DNA of 64,000 nt from Yponomeuta sedellus (GCA_934045075.1 OW203722.1:4707264-4771263); one strand, 5' to 3'; shown: positions 10,940 to 21,989, numbered from the stretch's first letter. Notes: generated by a model from the letters alone, not told the origin. Made by a program: numbers and translations.

Positions 10940-12325
10940 TGTGTCAGTGAAATGGAATAGGATTAACTTATATTTAATTTTCTTTCTGTAGCTCTAGTCT
11001 ATAGATTCCTTTATTTTCTTCGACGCGATTCCCGAATATTACGGAGGCACGTTATTATTCTTATTCGAAATCTTGTCCATTATTACCATCATAAAGAAGT
11101 TAATTGGACTACTTGTCCGACGTTTCTGTCTATGAAGATTGAAGAAGCTGAAATATACTTAAGTCGAAAAGATCATGCAATTTTTTCATACCTGAAAATG
11201 CTTTAATATTAAGGGCGGTGTTTTCATGTAAATGGTGGCAAATTTAATTTTTTTAAGGCGTAGTAGGGCTTGGTGTCCTTTCTTTCTCCAATATTCTATA
11301 ATGTTTAATTATTGTAAAATAACGAGTCATAATAATTGTAAAATGGACTTATACATAGTGCCAGCGACAGAAAAAGGCGACGTCATAAAAGCTCTAAAGA
11401 ACATAAAGTCATGAAAAGCGTCTCGAGTTTTGTCAACGTAGTATGTCATCATAACATTATCTTTGTTTACTTAGTTGCAAAATCTAGCTGTTAGTGTCTC
11501 AAACATCAACCAAAATTTTATCTGTATCCGTCAGGCATTCCTCATATAGATACTTAGAATACAAGTACTCGTACCGTGGAATTATCTACCTCGTTGTAAA
11601 ATATTTCATCATGTCTTAAGTAAACGGTCGTTTACATCGGAAAATACTCTACACTTGTCAACAGAGTTGTAATGGTAGAAAGTGACCATTACGACAGTTT
11701 GTCGAAATAATAAGTGTATCATCGGATCATCACAGCAGGTTGTTAAGACGAGGTAATGGTTTAATAAAACTGTGGCGTGGAAGTTATAGGGAAATTACAA
11801 ATTTTCAGGCAGATCAAATAATTTTTCGCTTATTCTTTGGTAATTTTGCTGAAATCGTAATTAAAGAAAAATAGAATTACTTCTATAATTTAAGTTTTGT
11901 ACCATATTAAGTACGAAATAAGATGTTGAACATTTTAAGTAGTATTCTGATTCCAATGCTGTTGCTGATCAATCCATGTGATGACATTGTATCTTAGAGA
12001 GAAGTTAAGAATATGGTTATTGTACACAAGAATGTAATACTTAATAGTACAAAATGTTGAACAACTAATCATTATAAATAAAAATTAAGTACTGTTCAGC
12101 TAGTAAATAAATTATATAGTACAGAAAAAAAATTACCCACTGTATACCAAAGTTTACAAACCTGAAATAATAAGCACTTCATTTATAAAAGCAGCATACA
12201 AAACAGCATATTTACGACACCATCTTTGTAAATAAAAGAGTTTCATCACAGAAGTCCCGATTCAAACTAACTATCAGAGCATTACTGATTAAATTGCTCT
12301 AATTGATTAAACCGCCAATTGTATA
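10940..12325. other. No recognised feature
   Basis: AT-rich. The 3'-end-like phrase GTTAAGAATATGGTTATTGTACACAAG at 12003 resembles 1984-2010. Nothing else is seen. Confidence 0.4.
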
Positions 12326-12328
12326 CGA

Positions 12329-12381
12329 TTACTTACTTACTTACTTCCTTACTTACTTGCTTGCTTGCTTGCTTGCTTTCT
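12329..12381. repeat. Tetranucleotide microsatellite (ACTT)n/(GCTT)n
   Basis: Tandem ACTT units change to GCTT units part way along the run. Confidence 0.9.
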
Positions 12382-12934
12382 TCTGGTTGTCCAATAAAGT
12401 GTAATAATATATATTTATATATCTATATTTTGTTATGATCCATAAACATAGTAATTTTTATGTTTTTTAATTTATTTACAAATCAAATAATACCTGGTTA
12501 TCTTAACCCTGATCCTTCTAAGGTGATGTAATCGAAGGACAACATAACATGTTCTTAAAACTAGGTAATGTGGAGTTATATGAATGTCGAGTACCAAATA
12601 TAATGATGTCGATATCCTTATCGCTGGTAGTAAACCTTCCTAAGTGAAACCTTCCTTCCAAGACCTTTTCTTCAGACGTTTGTAAAAAAACATTCACCAT
12701 ATAATAATATGGTTCATGTTTTATTTATAACTTCAAATTTCATAGGTACGTTGTTTTTCTTTAAATAAATAGCGATCGTTTAACATAAATCTTTCTAAAA
12801 ACATATTTTCATTGTTTGTTTTAGATTTCAGCTTTCAGATTTGTTTTAATTTAATAGCTTGTACTTAAAATACCTAAGCCGCCGTTTAAGCCTATAATTC
12901 ATTGTACAATGTCTGTTTACCCTATATCTATCTA

Positions 12935-13110
12935 TAATCAGCCCACATAAACCAACTGCTGGGCATAGGCCTCCTTTTACTGCGCCATTGCTCCTTATTC
13001 ATTCTTTTTACTGTAGTATAATACAATTCATACCATAACTTCTGAGGCACCCTCAGTCTGCCGTCGAAGCTTGCGTAGACGCAGGTGTCCGCTACGTGGA
13101 GAGATACCAC
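12935..13110 (-). mobile_element. LINE 3'-tail-like fragment
   Basis: The minus strand reads NKEQWRSKRRPMPSS in the frame shifted from the usual QWR.LGEAYAQQ tail, with CCCAGCAGTTGG near the end. It resembles the tails of RTE-type elements but has diverged. The stretch 12382-12934 holds nothing recognised. Confidence 0.4.
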
Positions 13111-13234
13111 TATCTGAAAACGGCGCCATTATTTATGCGTTACACCTAAGTACGCACTCGGAAAACAATATGAGATAAGCTGTAATAGCACCAGTTTGTT
13201 GGGACGAGATAAAATACTCGCACTCATTCATTCT

Positions 13235-13541
13235 GAGTGCTTAGTACGAGTTTGAAAGATCCAATCGAATAACTTTACTACCGCGTTAATCGAGCATTGA
13301 GTAGTGAGTATGAGTAAGTTAACCGTTCGAACTGGCAAAACGCTGTCACAGTACAACTCGCACTCGCGTTTATTCGTGTTTTGGCTGGTAAACGTGTTAA
13401 CTTCTCAACGTAAACCATTACAACTCGCACTCAGCAATTTTAATTTCCATACTTGTCGCTAGGTGGCGCTTCCTCGATGCCATAGAAATATGATTTTACG
13501 TTAACGCGATCGAGTAGTAAAAAAACTCGCACTAAGCACTC
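13235..13541 (-). mobile_element. MITE family G (GTGCTTAG ends), copy 1
   Basis: Terminal inverted repeat GAGTGCTTAGTRCGAGTTT at both ends. The interior has subterminal words AACTCGCACTC and CTAGGTGGCGCTTCCTCGATG. Four other copies of nearly the same length (about 305 bp) occur at 24770, 39910, 57683 and 59916. No coding capacity. Confidence 0.85.
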
Positions 13542-13644
13542 TGATAGGCTAACATTGTTTTACGTGCAAACTGAGTGAACCTCCTGAGCTTAGAACTTAA
13601 GCCAGAGCTTCAATCACACTCACGACTATTATATTATTATCACA

Positions 13645-13875
13645 TCACACTAATATTATAAAGGCGAAAGTTTGAAATGAAATTAAATGAAAAGGTTTTA
13701 TTTAAAGTAGCGCAGAAACTGCGGCTTAATGAACGTTACAATTCAAACTAGGTGTGAGTGTGTATGTTTGTAACTTCTTCCAATCTAAACGGCTGGAGCG
13801 ATTTTGGTAAAATTTGGTATGGAGTTAGCTGACACCGTTAATTACATTAACACATATAATAGCACTAGCATAGTA
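13645..13875 (+). mobile_element. Helitron-like 5' end, interrupted
   Basis: CTAATATTATAAAGGCGAAAG at 13650, then after an insertion of about 75 bp the usual continuation TGTGTATGTTTGTAACTTCTT...AACGGCTGG...AAATTTGGTATGGAG. This is the common start of lepidopteran non-autonomous Helitrons. No 3' end was identified. Confidence 0.55.
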
Positions 13876-13977
13876 TACTATTTCCAACAAAATGTTAAGC
13901 TAGTGACTACTAAAAAAACCCCAATCAACAGATAAACCTTGTCGGTTTCATGAGGGCATTTCGGAGGCATGATTTCA

Positions 13978-14235
13978 CGGCCTCGGTGGCGCAGCGGTTT
14001 GGCACGCTGACTGTAAAACCGAAGGTCTTGGGTTCGATCCCCGGCCGGGTCAAACAAGGAAACGAACTTATCTAGTTTGTCTCGGGTCTTGGATATTATC
14101 TATGTATTTATTGCATAACATCTATCGTCGTGTTAGCACCTATAACACAAGTAATTTAGTTGTACTTATTATGGGGCTAACGAGATCTGTGTAATATGTT
14201 CATGAATGAATATTTATTTATTTATAAATTATATT
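13978..14235 (+). mobile_element. tRNA-derived SINE family C, full copy
   Basis: The head GGTGGCGCAGCGGTTTGGCA...GACTGTAAAACC...GGGTTCGATCCCCGGCC has pol III A and B boxes and resembles tRNA-Tyr (GTA in the anticodon position). The body ends GCTAACGAGATCTGTGTAAT and ATTTATTTATT. Two further copies lie within 2 kb. Confidence 0.8.
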
Positions 14236-14404
14236 GCATGTATTTCTTTCTTACTAAAAAAAAACATAAGCTGCGTTTTACTGCGGGAAAATATCTTTTA
14301 ATGTTAATAGACAATTCAATAAACCGCGGGTAACACTAATAACGGGGTTACACCTGCGTTTCTATAGTTTTTTAAAGAATTGTGTTCATAAGAACATTAG
14401 AACA

Positions 14405-14476
14405 ATTGACAGCAATATCTTGACGGCCTTATATATAAAAATAAGGCCTCTGGACGGCCTTATATTGCTGTCAATA
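14405..14476. repeat. Fold-back palindrome
   Basis: ATTGACAGCAATAT on the left pairs with ATATTGCTGTCAAT on the right. In between, GACGGCCTTATA occurs twice around AATAAGGCC. Probably arose by local template switching. Confidence 0.7.
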
Positions 14477-14502
14477 AACATTTTTATCTATTTAATCTAT
14501 TG

Positions 14503-14784
<282 letters not shown>

Positions 14785-15100
14785 TCCCCTCATTGCTGAC
14801 GGCAGCATAATAACTTTAATGATACATTAAAAACTAAGAATATCGTTATCAACACATAATAAACTTAAGCGTCTATCTAGGAGGGGTAGCTAGAGAATCA
14901 ATAGATAATTGACGTAATTTTATTTATAATATTCAGTTAACCAAACTTCATTGTCATAACATCTTAAGATGTTGTAAAATAAACTCTTCTTCCAAGCACC
15001 AAAAACAGCAAAATCATTCGAATCAAAAACTTTCCCCAAGTTCACTTTATTTCTTAAGCAAACAATCCAATGTATTCATTTCTGCTAAAGCCCAAACTTT
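14785..15100. other. No recognised feature
   Basis: AT-rich sequence between the ATT array and repeat family H. Confidence 0.4.
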
Positions 15101-15104
15101 ATAT

Positions 15105-15285
15105 TCAAATTCAAATCAATTTATTTCAACGTAAAGAATTTACATTCTGTTTGCTGAATGTCAATGTACAATGTAAAATGTAAGCCGTAGTGTAGTGGAG
15201 AAAAAGGCAGCGGAAAAAAAACTTCACTTTGACCATCTTTTCTCAAGTCATCTTAAACCTAATAAGATTTCATGATTGCCATTAA
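15105..15285 (+). repeat. Interspersed repeat family H
   Basis: AATCAATTTATTTCAACGTA, TTACATTCTGTTTGCTGAAT, GTAAGCCG and GATTTCATGATTG are shared with 28192, 57504 and 59737. The start of a 3' end-like TTTATTTCAACG suggests a retroelement tail in reverse. Confidence 0.7.
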
Positions 15286-15504
15286 CAACCCTAAATACCA
15301 AAGCATTAGTCAAACGTCTCACAATAGTAGGGGAAAACACAAGTGCTGCGACCAGACACACGAACAGCACTCGTTCACGAGCATAACGCAGTGGTCAGCC
15401 ATAATCAGTCTCAACCATTTTGGAGGGAGACAGATGACCCGAACACCAAGCTACTATTCGAATGACCTATAGCAAACCTGCAGTTAAGATGCAATGACTT
15501 TTTT

Positions 15505-15653
15505 AAAAACCTGTTTAGGCTAAAAATCCCACCCATGCCGGGACTTGAACCCGCGACCTCTGGCTTACCCTGCCAGCGCTATCCCAACTGAGCTAATGGG
15601 CAAGTACCGGCATCAGCGAAATTTCGAACCTCTTTACAATATTCTCTGTATTA
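15505..15653 (-). mobile_element. tRNA-like SINE family B
   Basis: Minus-strand copy of the family with GCCCATTAGCTCAGTTGG, a CCAG-closed anticodon arm, GGGTTCAAGTCCCGGCATGG and the tail TTTTTAGCC..AAACAGGTTTTT. It also keeps part of the 5' region (ATACAGAGAATATTGTAAAG). Confidence 0.85.
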
Positions 15654-15671
15654 TTTGCAATAACTTGCCTC

Positions 15672-15800
15672 GAGACCATATATAATAATAAATATTCATG
15701 GACATATTACACAGATCTCGTTAGCCCTATACTAAGTACAACTAAATGACTTGTGTTATAGGTGCTAACTCGACGATAGATTTAATACAACAAAAACATA
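15672..15800 (-). mobile_element. SINE family C body, head missing
   Basis: Minus-strand match to the family C body: AATATTCATGGACATATTAC, GATCTCGTTAGCCC and GACTTGTGTTATAGGTGCTA. The tRNA-like head is absent. Confidence 0.75.
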
Positions 15801-15839
15801 GATAACGTCCAAGACCCAAGATATGCAGCGGTTACTGGA

Positions 15840-16245
15840 CTCGTCGGGTTACCATCTATTTTAGTTCTATACTAAACCCAAGAAAACATAATCTCGCATA
15901 TCGAGAACAGGAGCGGGGCCAAGATTCTGTGAATACATTGTAGTACAATTACAACAGCATTTGATGTATATTTTTATATTATTTTATATTTATATGATGA
16001 ACAACCACTTAAAAACTCGGTACATGCAAGACAAATATATGTATTTATAATTATTTATAATTAAATAAAAAATAACAATTTTTTAACCTTTTAACTTTTT
16101 TTTAAATACATTTTTTTTATGAAACATAACAACGTTTACTGATTTTATTGATTTCATGGTTATGTGTGTATCAAACCTTCTAGGCGTCAATGGTATGTTT
16201 TTGAACACAGAATGTAAACGTAGTATTTTGTAAGGCTAACACGTT
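15840..16245. other. No recognised feature
   Basis: Very AT-rich, with TTTATAATTATTTATAATT-type runs. Confidence 0.4.
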
Positions 16246-16254
16246 ATTTGTTAT

Positions 16255-16420
16255 TTTTGCCGAGGGTAGTAAACTAACAGTTAATGCTTTCAAAAAGACG
16301 CTTGTCACCTAAGTCTCCCGGGACCACGGTACTTGCAAAAGTGCCGAAACGTCGGAAAATTGTAAAACGTAAAATTAAACGAGTAAACATCCGTGCAAAT
16401 ACAGTTTTTTTATTAGATCT
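16255..16420 (+). mobile_element. Penelope-related terminal fragment
   Basis: GCCGAGGGTAGTAAACTAAC, CACCTAAGTCTCCCGGGACC and GTGCCGAAACGTCGGAAAAT match the inverse of 28680-28790, next to the GIY-YIG fragment. GGTACTT and AAGTGCC can pair just before GAAAC. An 83-codon frame runs through it but looks incidental. Confidence 0.6.
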
Positions 16421-16795
16421 ATACGTGAAGAGTTACAGAATCAAGGCGCAGATCTGTAAAGTCAATAGCCATCTACGCCAAGTCGAGATCTCACATGACA
16501 ACGCCAATTCTTGCCCTATCAATCCTACCATCTAAAGCCATATCGTTCAAAGCTCGCGTTTGCCAACGGGCCAACCTTGATGAGATAGCGCGATTAACTT
16601 AATTGCCAGTGGCATAAAAATGTATCTAAACGATCGGTAGATCATTGCAATTGATAGGCTACCTTGAAGAATTCTCGATTGTAGTTTTTTGATAAGAGCC
16701 CGACGTCCATGAAGTCTGTGTTTAAATTACCAAATTCAATACCCATCTTGCTAAATATTAAAATGTAATGAGCACATAATTTAACAGGTGTTTCA

Positions 16796-17033
16796 ACAAA
16801 AAGACATACATTCTTCTTTTTTAACACGATTCCTTAAAACAATTCTCAAATGGTGTTTAAATATGTGTGGTAACATTAACAGAAACTACATATTTAAGCC
16901 GCATTTGAGAACTGTTTTCAAAGAATCGTGCAAACACCGATACAGTTTGATCCATTCAATTTTCGAATGGATCAAACTGTATTTGGAAACCGGATCCTCC
17001 AAGATCCATTGAATTTTCGATGGATCTTGGAGG
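16796..17033. repeat. Three consecutive palindromes
   Basis: First, 16796-16938: arms of about 50 bp, imperfect, with a 31-bp extra piece in the left arm (CACGATTC...CTCAAATG and CATTTGAG...GAATCGTG). Second, 16942-16980: 16-bp exact arms, loop AATTTTC. Third, 16996-17033: 14-bp exact arms CCTCCAAGATCCAT, loop TGAATTTTCG. The second and third share GATCCATT and AATTTTCGA. Confidence 0.85.
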
Positions 17034-17525
17034 CAGCAACTTCTTCCGATAATTCATAATTGACTTCATACTTTGAGAACGTTAACGTGTCATTACCAAA
17101 GAAACAATGTGAAATGAACGTTTAATCTCCGTCCAGAAATAAGTGAATTACTTCTCAGCAATTTAGTGGGGACGCAAATCTATTGTTTGCAATTCCACAA
17201 AAGATTCCTGAGCAGTGCAAATTCACAGTACTCTGCATAACTGCAATGAACGTCGAATGACGATTTTCCTCGAAGAAACGACATTGGCGCCAAACCGATG
17301 ACGCGATGATTTGATATTCGAACGGCTCGCGATTCACAGAACGGCAACCGGACACTCTTTGAGACAGAGTAAATAACACCAGAAGGACCAAACTAATGAA
17401 GAAAAATTTTATAGACTTTGTAAACGTTGAAACTGTTGAATAATTGTGTTGTGTCGAAACAAAAAACATAAAATCTACGGTCATTCTGGAGCGTTATGCT
17501 ATCAGGGATAAAATAATAATAGTAA
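17034..17525. other. No recognised feature
   Basis: Two overlapping open stretches on the minus strand (17155-17484, 17393-17665), the second running into a SINE. No domain or splice pattern supports a gene. Confidence 0.35.
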
Positions 17526-17735
17526 CAATACCTTCCACACAACTCAATCACTTGACCTGATTCTAAACTAGGATACCCTGTACTTTGGTTACCATACAAG
17601 GACGTCACAAACATGAAAATACAACTGGACTGAGGCCATTTGTACAAATCTACCGCAGTCCCCAATAGGAATCGAACCCATGACCTCTGTCTTGGTACCC
17701 AAGCGAATTTAGACCAACAAGGCTGTCAATAATAA
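17526..17735 (-). mobile_element. tRNA-derived SINE family F
   Basis: ACACAACTCAATCACTTGAC, ATACCCTGTACTTTGGTTACC, then the reverse of a pol III B box (GGAATCGAACCCATGACCTC). Similar copies: 35500, 55490, a 3' piece near 61592, and one cut by the right edge at 63940. Confidence 0.75.
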
Positions 17736-17979
17736 GCAACACCATACTTTAGCTACCAGAATAGACGATAGACAGTAGGAACAAACAATAGCAACAGTCT
17801 ATATTTTAGCAAACATTTGACGCAAAAATCGAAATTATTAACTTTCCGTTCAAATTGAAAATAAAAAATACAACAAAAACAGGATTCAGAATAGAACAAA
17901 AACATGAAACACACAAAAGACGTTGAATCTGTAGTCAGTAGTTTGTAGTATGTAGTCTGTAGTCTATTCTGTAGTCGAG

Positions 17980-18068
17980 ATATTACAAGGAAAAAACCTA
18001 ACCACAGATTAAATAAACCGACTCTAAGGACTCTAAGGAGTCAAGGAGCGGTTTATTTAATCTAAGAT
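17980..18068. repeat. Palindromic short repeat
   Basis: AGATTAAATAAACCG at 18006 pairs with CGGTTTATTTAATCT near 18050. CTAAGGACTCTAAGGAGTC lies in the loop. The left part matches 9818-9850. Confidence 0.6.
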
Positions 18069-18687
18069 TGAAAGAAACAGTGTTTTTGATGAATAAAACC
18101 GTTACAGTTTATGAGTTTTCACATTTTTCGTTTAGTAAAAATATGTAGTGTTATTTACAAAAAAAAAACAGTCACCAATCACTTAAAATACTCCTTAAAT
18201 GTAGTTTAAGCTAATATTTCCCCTTACGATAAACTACGTTTTTAAACTGTTAAACCACATGGAGCTGACCTTTTATTCAATATCTTCGTAAGTAGGCGAC
18301 CATAGATTATTCTATTTTATCTGTTAATTTACAACGATTACCTTGCCTTTGCCTTTTATTATCTTTTACAACGTGCAAAGAGTGTTCCACTCCAACCTAC
18401 TACGGCAGTCTGCCGATGTTGACATCACTGTGTGTAAAGCTTTAGGGAAATGTTTACCAGTCTTATATGGCTTTCACATAACTTAAGATAGTAGTCGGCC
18501 ATAATCTAAGTAACATATTTGGCTATCTAAGAACGGAGCAGAATCGTTTGCGTAATTCTAAAGTTGCTGATCTCATTATCATATAAACATGACGCCTATA
18601 TCCCAGAGGCATAGGCAGAGACCAGGGACTGCCACTTGCCACGATACTGACAGATCACCTTCGCTGCATCAACGGCGTTCCGGGGTG
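18069..18687. other. No recognised feature
   Basis: No repeat or exon recognised. Confidence 0.4.
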
Positions 18688-19979
18688 CAAACTAGCGCGA
18701 CCAATGGAAAAAATCATAATTTGTTTAATAATTCGTTTTTATCTAAAAGTGATCATGAGAATTCTTAACAACAGTGATAACTATTTCAGAAGTTATAGTC
18801 TAGAACCTTTTTTTTTTTAGTTAGCCTGTTTTGTGTCTAGAACCTATGATCAATATATTATACATAACTTTAATCGTTTGGCGAAAAGTGATTACAGTCC
18901 TTGATTGTTGATTCTAGGTTCTAGACGGGTTCTAAAAATAGTTGTCTCTGTCATGTGGGTACAGCGATATCATTTAAAAACCTAACTGCAAAGTAGGTAC
19001 TCGGGGTTGCAAGTGATGCAAATTACTTCAGCCAGATGTCGCTGCCTGTACGTAATACAGAGAATATTGTAAAGAGGTTCGAAATTTCACTGATGCCGGT
19101 GAGTCGCCCATTGGCTCAGTTGGATAGAGCGCTGGCACGGATAGCCAGAGGTCGCGGGTTTGAATCCCGGCATGGGTGGAATTTTTAGCCTCTAAATAGG
19201 TTTTTTAATAATACGTTTTTTCTAAAACTGATCATGAGAATGAGAATAGCAAAGTAGGTGCTCGGGGTTGCAAGTGATGCAAATTACTTCAGTCAGATGT
19301 CGCTGCCTGTACGTAATACAGAGAATATTGTAAAGAGGTTCGAAATTTCACTGATGCCGGTGAGTCGCCCATTGGCTCAGTTGGAAAGAGTGCTGGCACG
19401 GATAGCCAAAGGTCGCGGGTTCGAATCCCGGCATGGGTGGAATTTTTAGCCTCTAAATAGGTTTTTTCCAAAAGTGATCATGAGAATGAGAATAGCTAAG
19501 TAGGTGCTCGGGGTTGCAAGTGATGCAAATTACTTCAGCCAGATGTCGCTGCCTGTACGTAATACAGAGAATATTGTAAAGATGTACGAAATTTCACTGA
19601 CGCCGGTGAATGGCCCATTAGCTCAGTTGCAAAGAGCGCTGGCACGGATAGCCAGAGGTCGCGGGTTCGAATCCCGGCATGGGTGGAATTTTTAGCCTCT
19701 AAATAGGTTTTTAAAACTTTACTGTGATAACTATTTAGACTTTACTTAGAACTTACAGTCTAGGACCTACGATCAATATATTAGAACTTTAATCGATTTC
19801 CGCTAAAAACGGCTTTGTTTGGCGAAAAGTGATTACAGTCCTTGGTTGTTGATTCTAGGTTCTAGACTGCAGGTTCTAAAAATAGTTGTCACAGTTGTAA
19901 AGATTTCTCATGTTCACTTTAAAATAAATACGTATTATAACACAAGCTATGATTTTTTTCCATTGGTGGCGCTAGTTAG
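18688..19979. mobile_element. MITE family M, split by a SINE array
   Basis: Ends AACTAGCGCGACCAATGGAA (left) and the inverse CCATTGGTGGCGCTAGTT (right), followed inward by AAATCATAA and its inverse. The interior module (GATAACTATTT...TCTAGAACCT...GATTACAGTCC...AGGTTCTAGAC...AAATAGTTGTC) occurs on both sides of the SINE array, so either the module is duplicated or two MITEs recombined. A second family member is at 50128-50623. Confidence 0.65.
18951..19711 (+). mobile_element. Three tandem tRNA-like SINEs (family B)
   Basis: Units at about 18951-19206, 19245-19466 and 19499-19711, all in the same orientation. Each has a 5' part (GTGCTCGGGGTTGCAAGTGA, GATGTCGCTGCCTGTACGTA), a tRNA-like part (GCTCAGTTGG, stem CTGGC-ACGGATA-GCCAG, GGGTTCGAATCCCGGC) and the tail AATTTTTAGCCTCTAAATAG. 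Pol III A and B boxes are present. The base before the anticodon is C instead of the invariant U33, so this is not a working tRNA. Spacers between units are short and similar (AAAAGTGATCATGAGAATG). Confidence 0.85.
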
Positions 19980-19994
19980 CACACCGAAGCACCT

Positions 19995-20640
19995 TAATTA
20001 GTCGTCATGCATGTACGCATGTAAACATGCACGCACGCCGGTTCCGGGCACTTTTTATTTTGCTAATACATTACCTATTTGATCGAAGTATGTCCGCCTG
20101 AGAACTCATTATTAAAAAGTCTCAGACTTGACTGCAAGTAAGGTTCGGGTACAGAACTGATGTAATTGGTCACTATCTACTATCACTATCTCTAGGATTC
20201 AAACTGATTGATGACTTGATGATCAATAAGTTTCGGACTTCATCCCGTCCCAAATTTTCTGACTAGGTATTATTGATAAATGTTTCAGACCTACTAATCG
20301 TTGATATTGCAAAAACATGATTTTTGTTTGTTTTTCATTTACTACATAATGTAATGGCATGGGCGGAATTTTTAGCCTCTAAATAGGTTTTTACATTTCA
20401 TTTAAACAAGTTTTCCTTCAAATTAGATGAACGTGTTATCTTTAAAGAACGAAGTTTTTTTCTTTACATATAACATTTTGCAATATCAACGACGTAATAT
20501 AATAACTGTCACCATTTGTAGGTATGTTTGGATGTTTGTTCCATCACGCAAAAATTTACTGCACGGATTTAGATTGATTTTGGCACACTCATAGTTTATG
20601 ATACTTGTTAATTTAGAGGTAGTATTATACATATTACACG
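19995..20640. other. Mostly unrecognised; SINE B tail scrap at 20357-20393
   Basis: GGCATGGGCGGAATTTTTAG and CCTCTAAATAGGTTTTTAC are the last part of SINE family B. A patch at 20510-20610 (GTATGTTTGGATG, ACGGATTTAGATTGATTT) resembles a diverged Helitron interior. Confidence 0.45.
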
Positions 20641-20764
20641 TTTTATGCTGCTTACTGTGTAATTTCACTTACACTTCCCGAGAGAAAACTGACGGCTTCA
20701 TATATAGCAGCATTTATAGCAGCTTCTAGGACGTTCCGTTGAGAGTTTCTTTCCTTGCCAACAG

Positions 20765-20773
20765 ATGGCGTAG
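20765..20773 (+). promoter_or_regulatory. Minimal upstream ORF before the Shank-like start
   Basis: ATGGCGTAG is the first thing after the predicted splice acceptor: a start, one codon and a stop, four bases before the main ATG at 20778. If the exon begins at 20765 this mini-ORF could lower initiation at the main start. It would vanish if another acceptor is used. Confidence 0.4.
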
Positions 20774-20927
20774 CGGCATGGAGGGCGAGAGCGGGGAGGG
20801 CGCGGCGGAGGGGTGGCTGCTCGTGCGCGTGCACGTGCCCGAGCTCAACGTGCAGAAGAGCCTGCAGTTCCCGCGCGACCAGCTCGTCTGGGACGTCAAG
20901 CAGCAGTGCCTGGCTGCGCTGCCCAAG
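20765..20927 (+). CDS. Prosap: First coding exon of a Shank/ProSAP-type synaptic scaffold
   Basis: Coding begins at ATG 20778 and runs 50 codons to AAG at 20925-20927, followed by the donor GTACGA. Upstream, a pyrimidine stretch and CAG at 20762-20764 form a good acceptor, so the exon is likely 20765-20927 with at least one untranslated exon before it. The peptide has EGWLLVRVHVPELNVQK and then LVWDVKQQCLAALPK. From knowledge of the family, the SPN domain at the start of Shank proteins has the pattern VRV.IPDL...K.L......VW..KQ..L..L, which this fits residue by residue. Shank proteins organise receptor and actin scaffolds at the postsynaptic side. The exon is GC-rich in an AT-rich setting, ends in phase 0 within SPN, and the rest (ankyrin, SH3, PDZ, SAM) is not found in the window. 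The gene name is by homology of 50 residues only. Confidence 0.7.
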
Positions 20928-20989
20928 GTACGATAACATGCGAGGGACAGAAGTGTTCAGGACATTCGTGCAAACTATAATTAATACAG

Positions 20990-21985
20990 GAATTTGACCA
21001 CAAGATACATAACCGCTGATACGTTTCAGCCCTCTGAGCCGCGATCTTCTGAGATCGCTCTTGAGTGCTCAATTGATTGAAAATGATGTTCTAAACAGAA
21101 CGCAACTGTTTGACAATGCACTCAATGGCGATCTCAGAGAGGTTTATTAATAAGTTTATTTTATTTATACGTTTCAGACATTTCAAGTTTTGGTTAGCTT
21201 TAGGTAACAGTGGTATACATTTTTTCGGAATTTGTATAATCTCTTTGAAAAGTATTGTAGTGTAAAACAGTAAAAATATCAGGACAAGGTATGACATTGG
21301 CGGTGACAAATTATATTGAGTATTAATATGAATTAATAAAAAGTTAAGCACAGTACTAGGGGATTAAGAATTTTACTACTTACAGCTTAATGATACTATT
21401 AATTATCGTTCTGTCTCAACGAAATTACCAAAAAAGAACAAGATAGACAAATACGTATTTACTTAGTAACATAATTCAGAAACTGGCGAAGAGTATAAAG
21501 TTTTAGGAAAACTAGTTGCCAATATGAAATCGTACAAAAACTTTGCTGCTCCAACAGAAAATTGTGACAACATTATGCGGAGCGCTCTAATTTGCAAATG
21601 CACTGATTAAACTAGGATATAGGCATATTAAATTAACGTCACGCAATAAATAACAGAACTTAATTGGCTAGCTCAGTAGGCTCGCTCTACACAGTCATAA
21701 ACATGGGTGATATATTCACCCAACTTTCGCTTATTCAAATCATTAAATTCCGAACAAACTCACATGAATATTGAATCACTTACATTATGCCTACCCCACT
21801 GTGATTATACAATCGAAACCCAGTTTTACGGTATCAGTCGATGAGGTGATTAACAATTTACCTCTAATACTATCACCTGACAAAGAAAACCTATCTTTTA
21901 TAAGTATTATTATTTATTTTAAATTTTATGTTACATTTCTGCTTTGTCCCCAAGGAATTTTTCCTTAGCAAGTTTTTTGTGTACC
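20990..21985. other. Intronic or intergenic, with a hairpin at 21048-21139
   Basis: TCTGAGATCGC (21048-21058) pairs with GCGATCTCAGA (21129-21139). After a two-base mismatch, TTGAGTGC pairs with GCACTCAA. An inner GTTCT/AGAAC stem caps it. The remainder is AT-rich and unrecognised. Confidence 0.5.
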
Positions 21986-21989
21986 TAAT

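Noticed and set aside
13978..14055. tRNA-Tyr gene
   Set aside because: The head is followed by a SINE body shared with two nearby copies, and there is no intron or terminator typical of the tRNA gene.
17155..17665. Two minus-strand frames that might be exons
   Set aside because: The second enters a SINE and neither shows a domain or proper splice borders.
19100..19175. Possible tRNA genes in the SINE array
   Set aside because: They fold as tRNAs, but U33 is replaced by C, the acceptor stem is imperfect, and every copy lies within a repeated SINE with the same tail.
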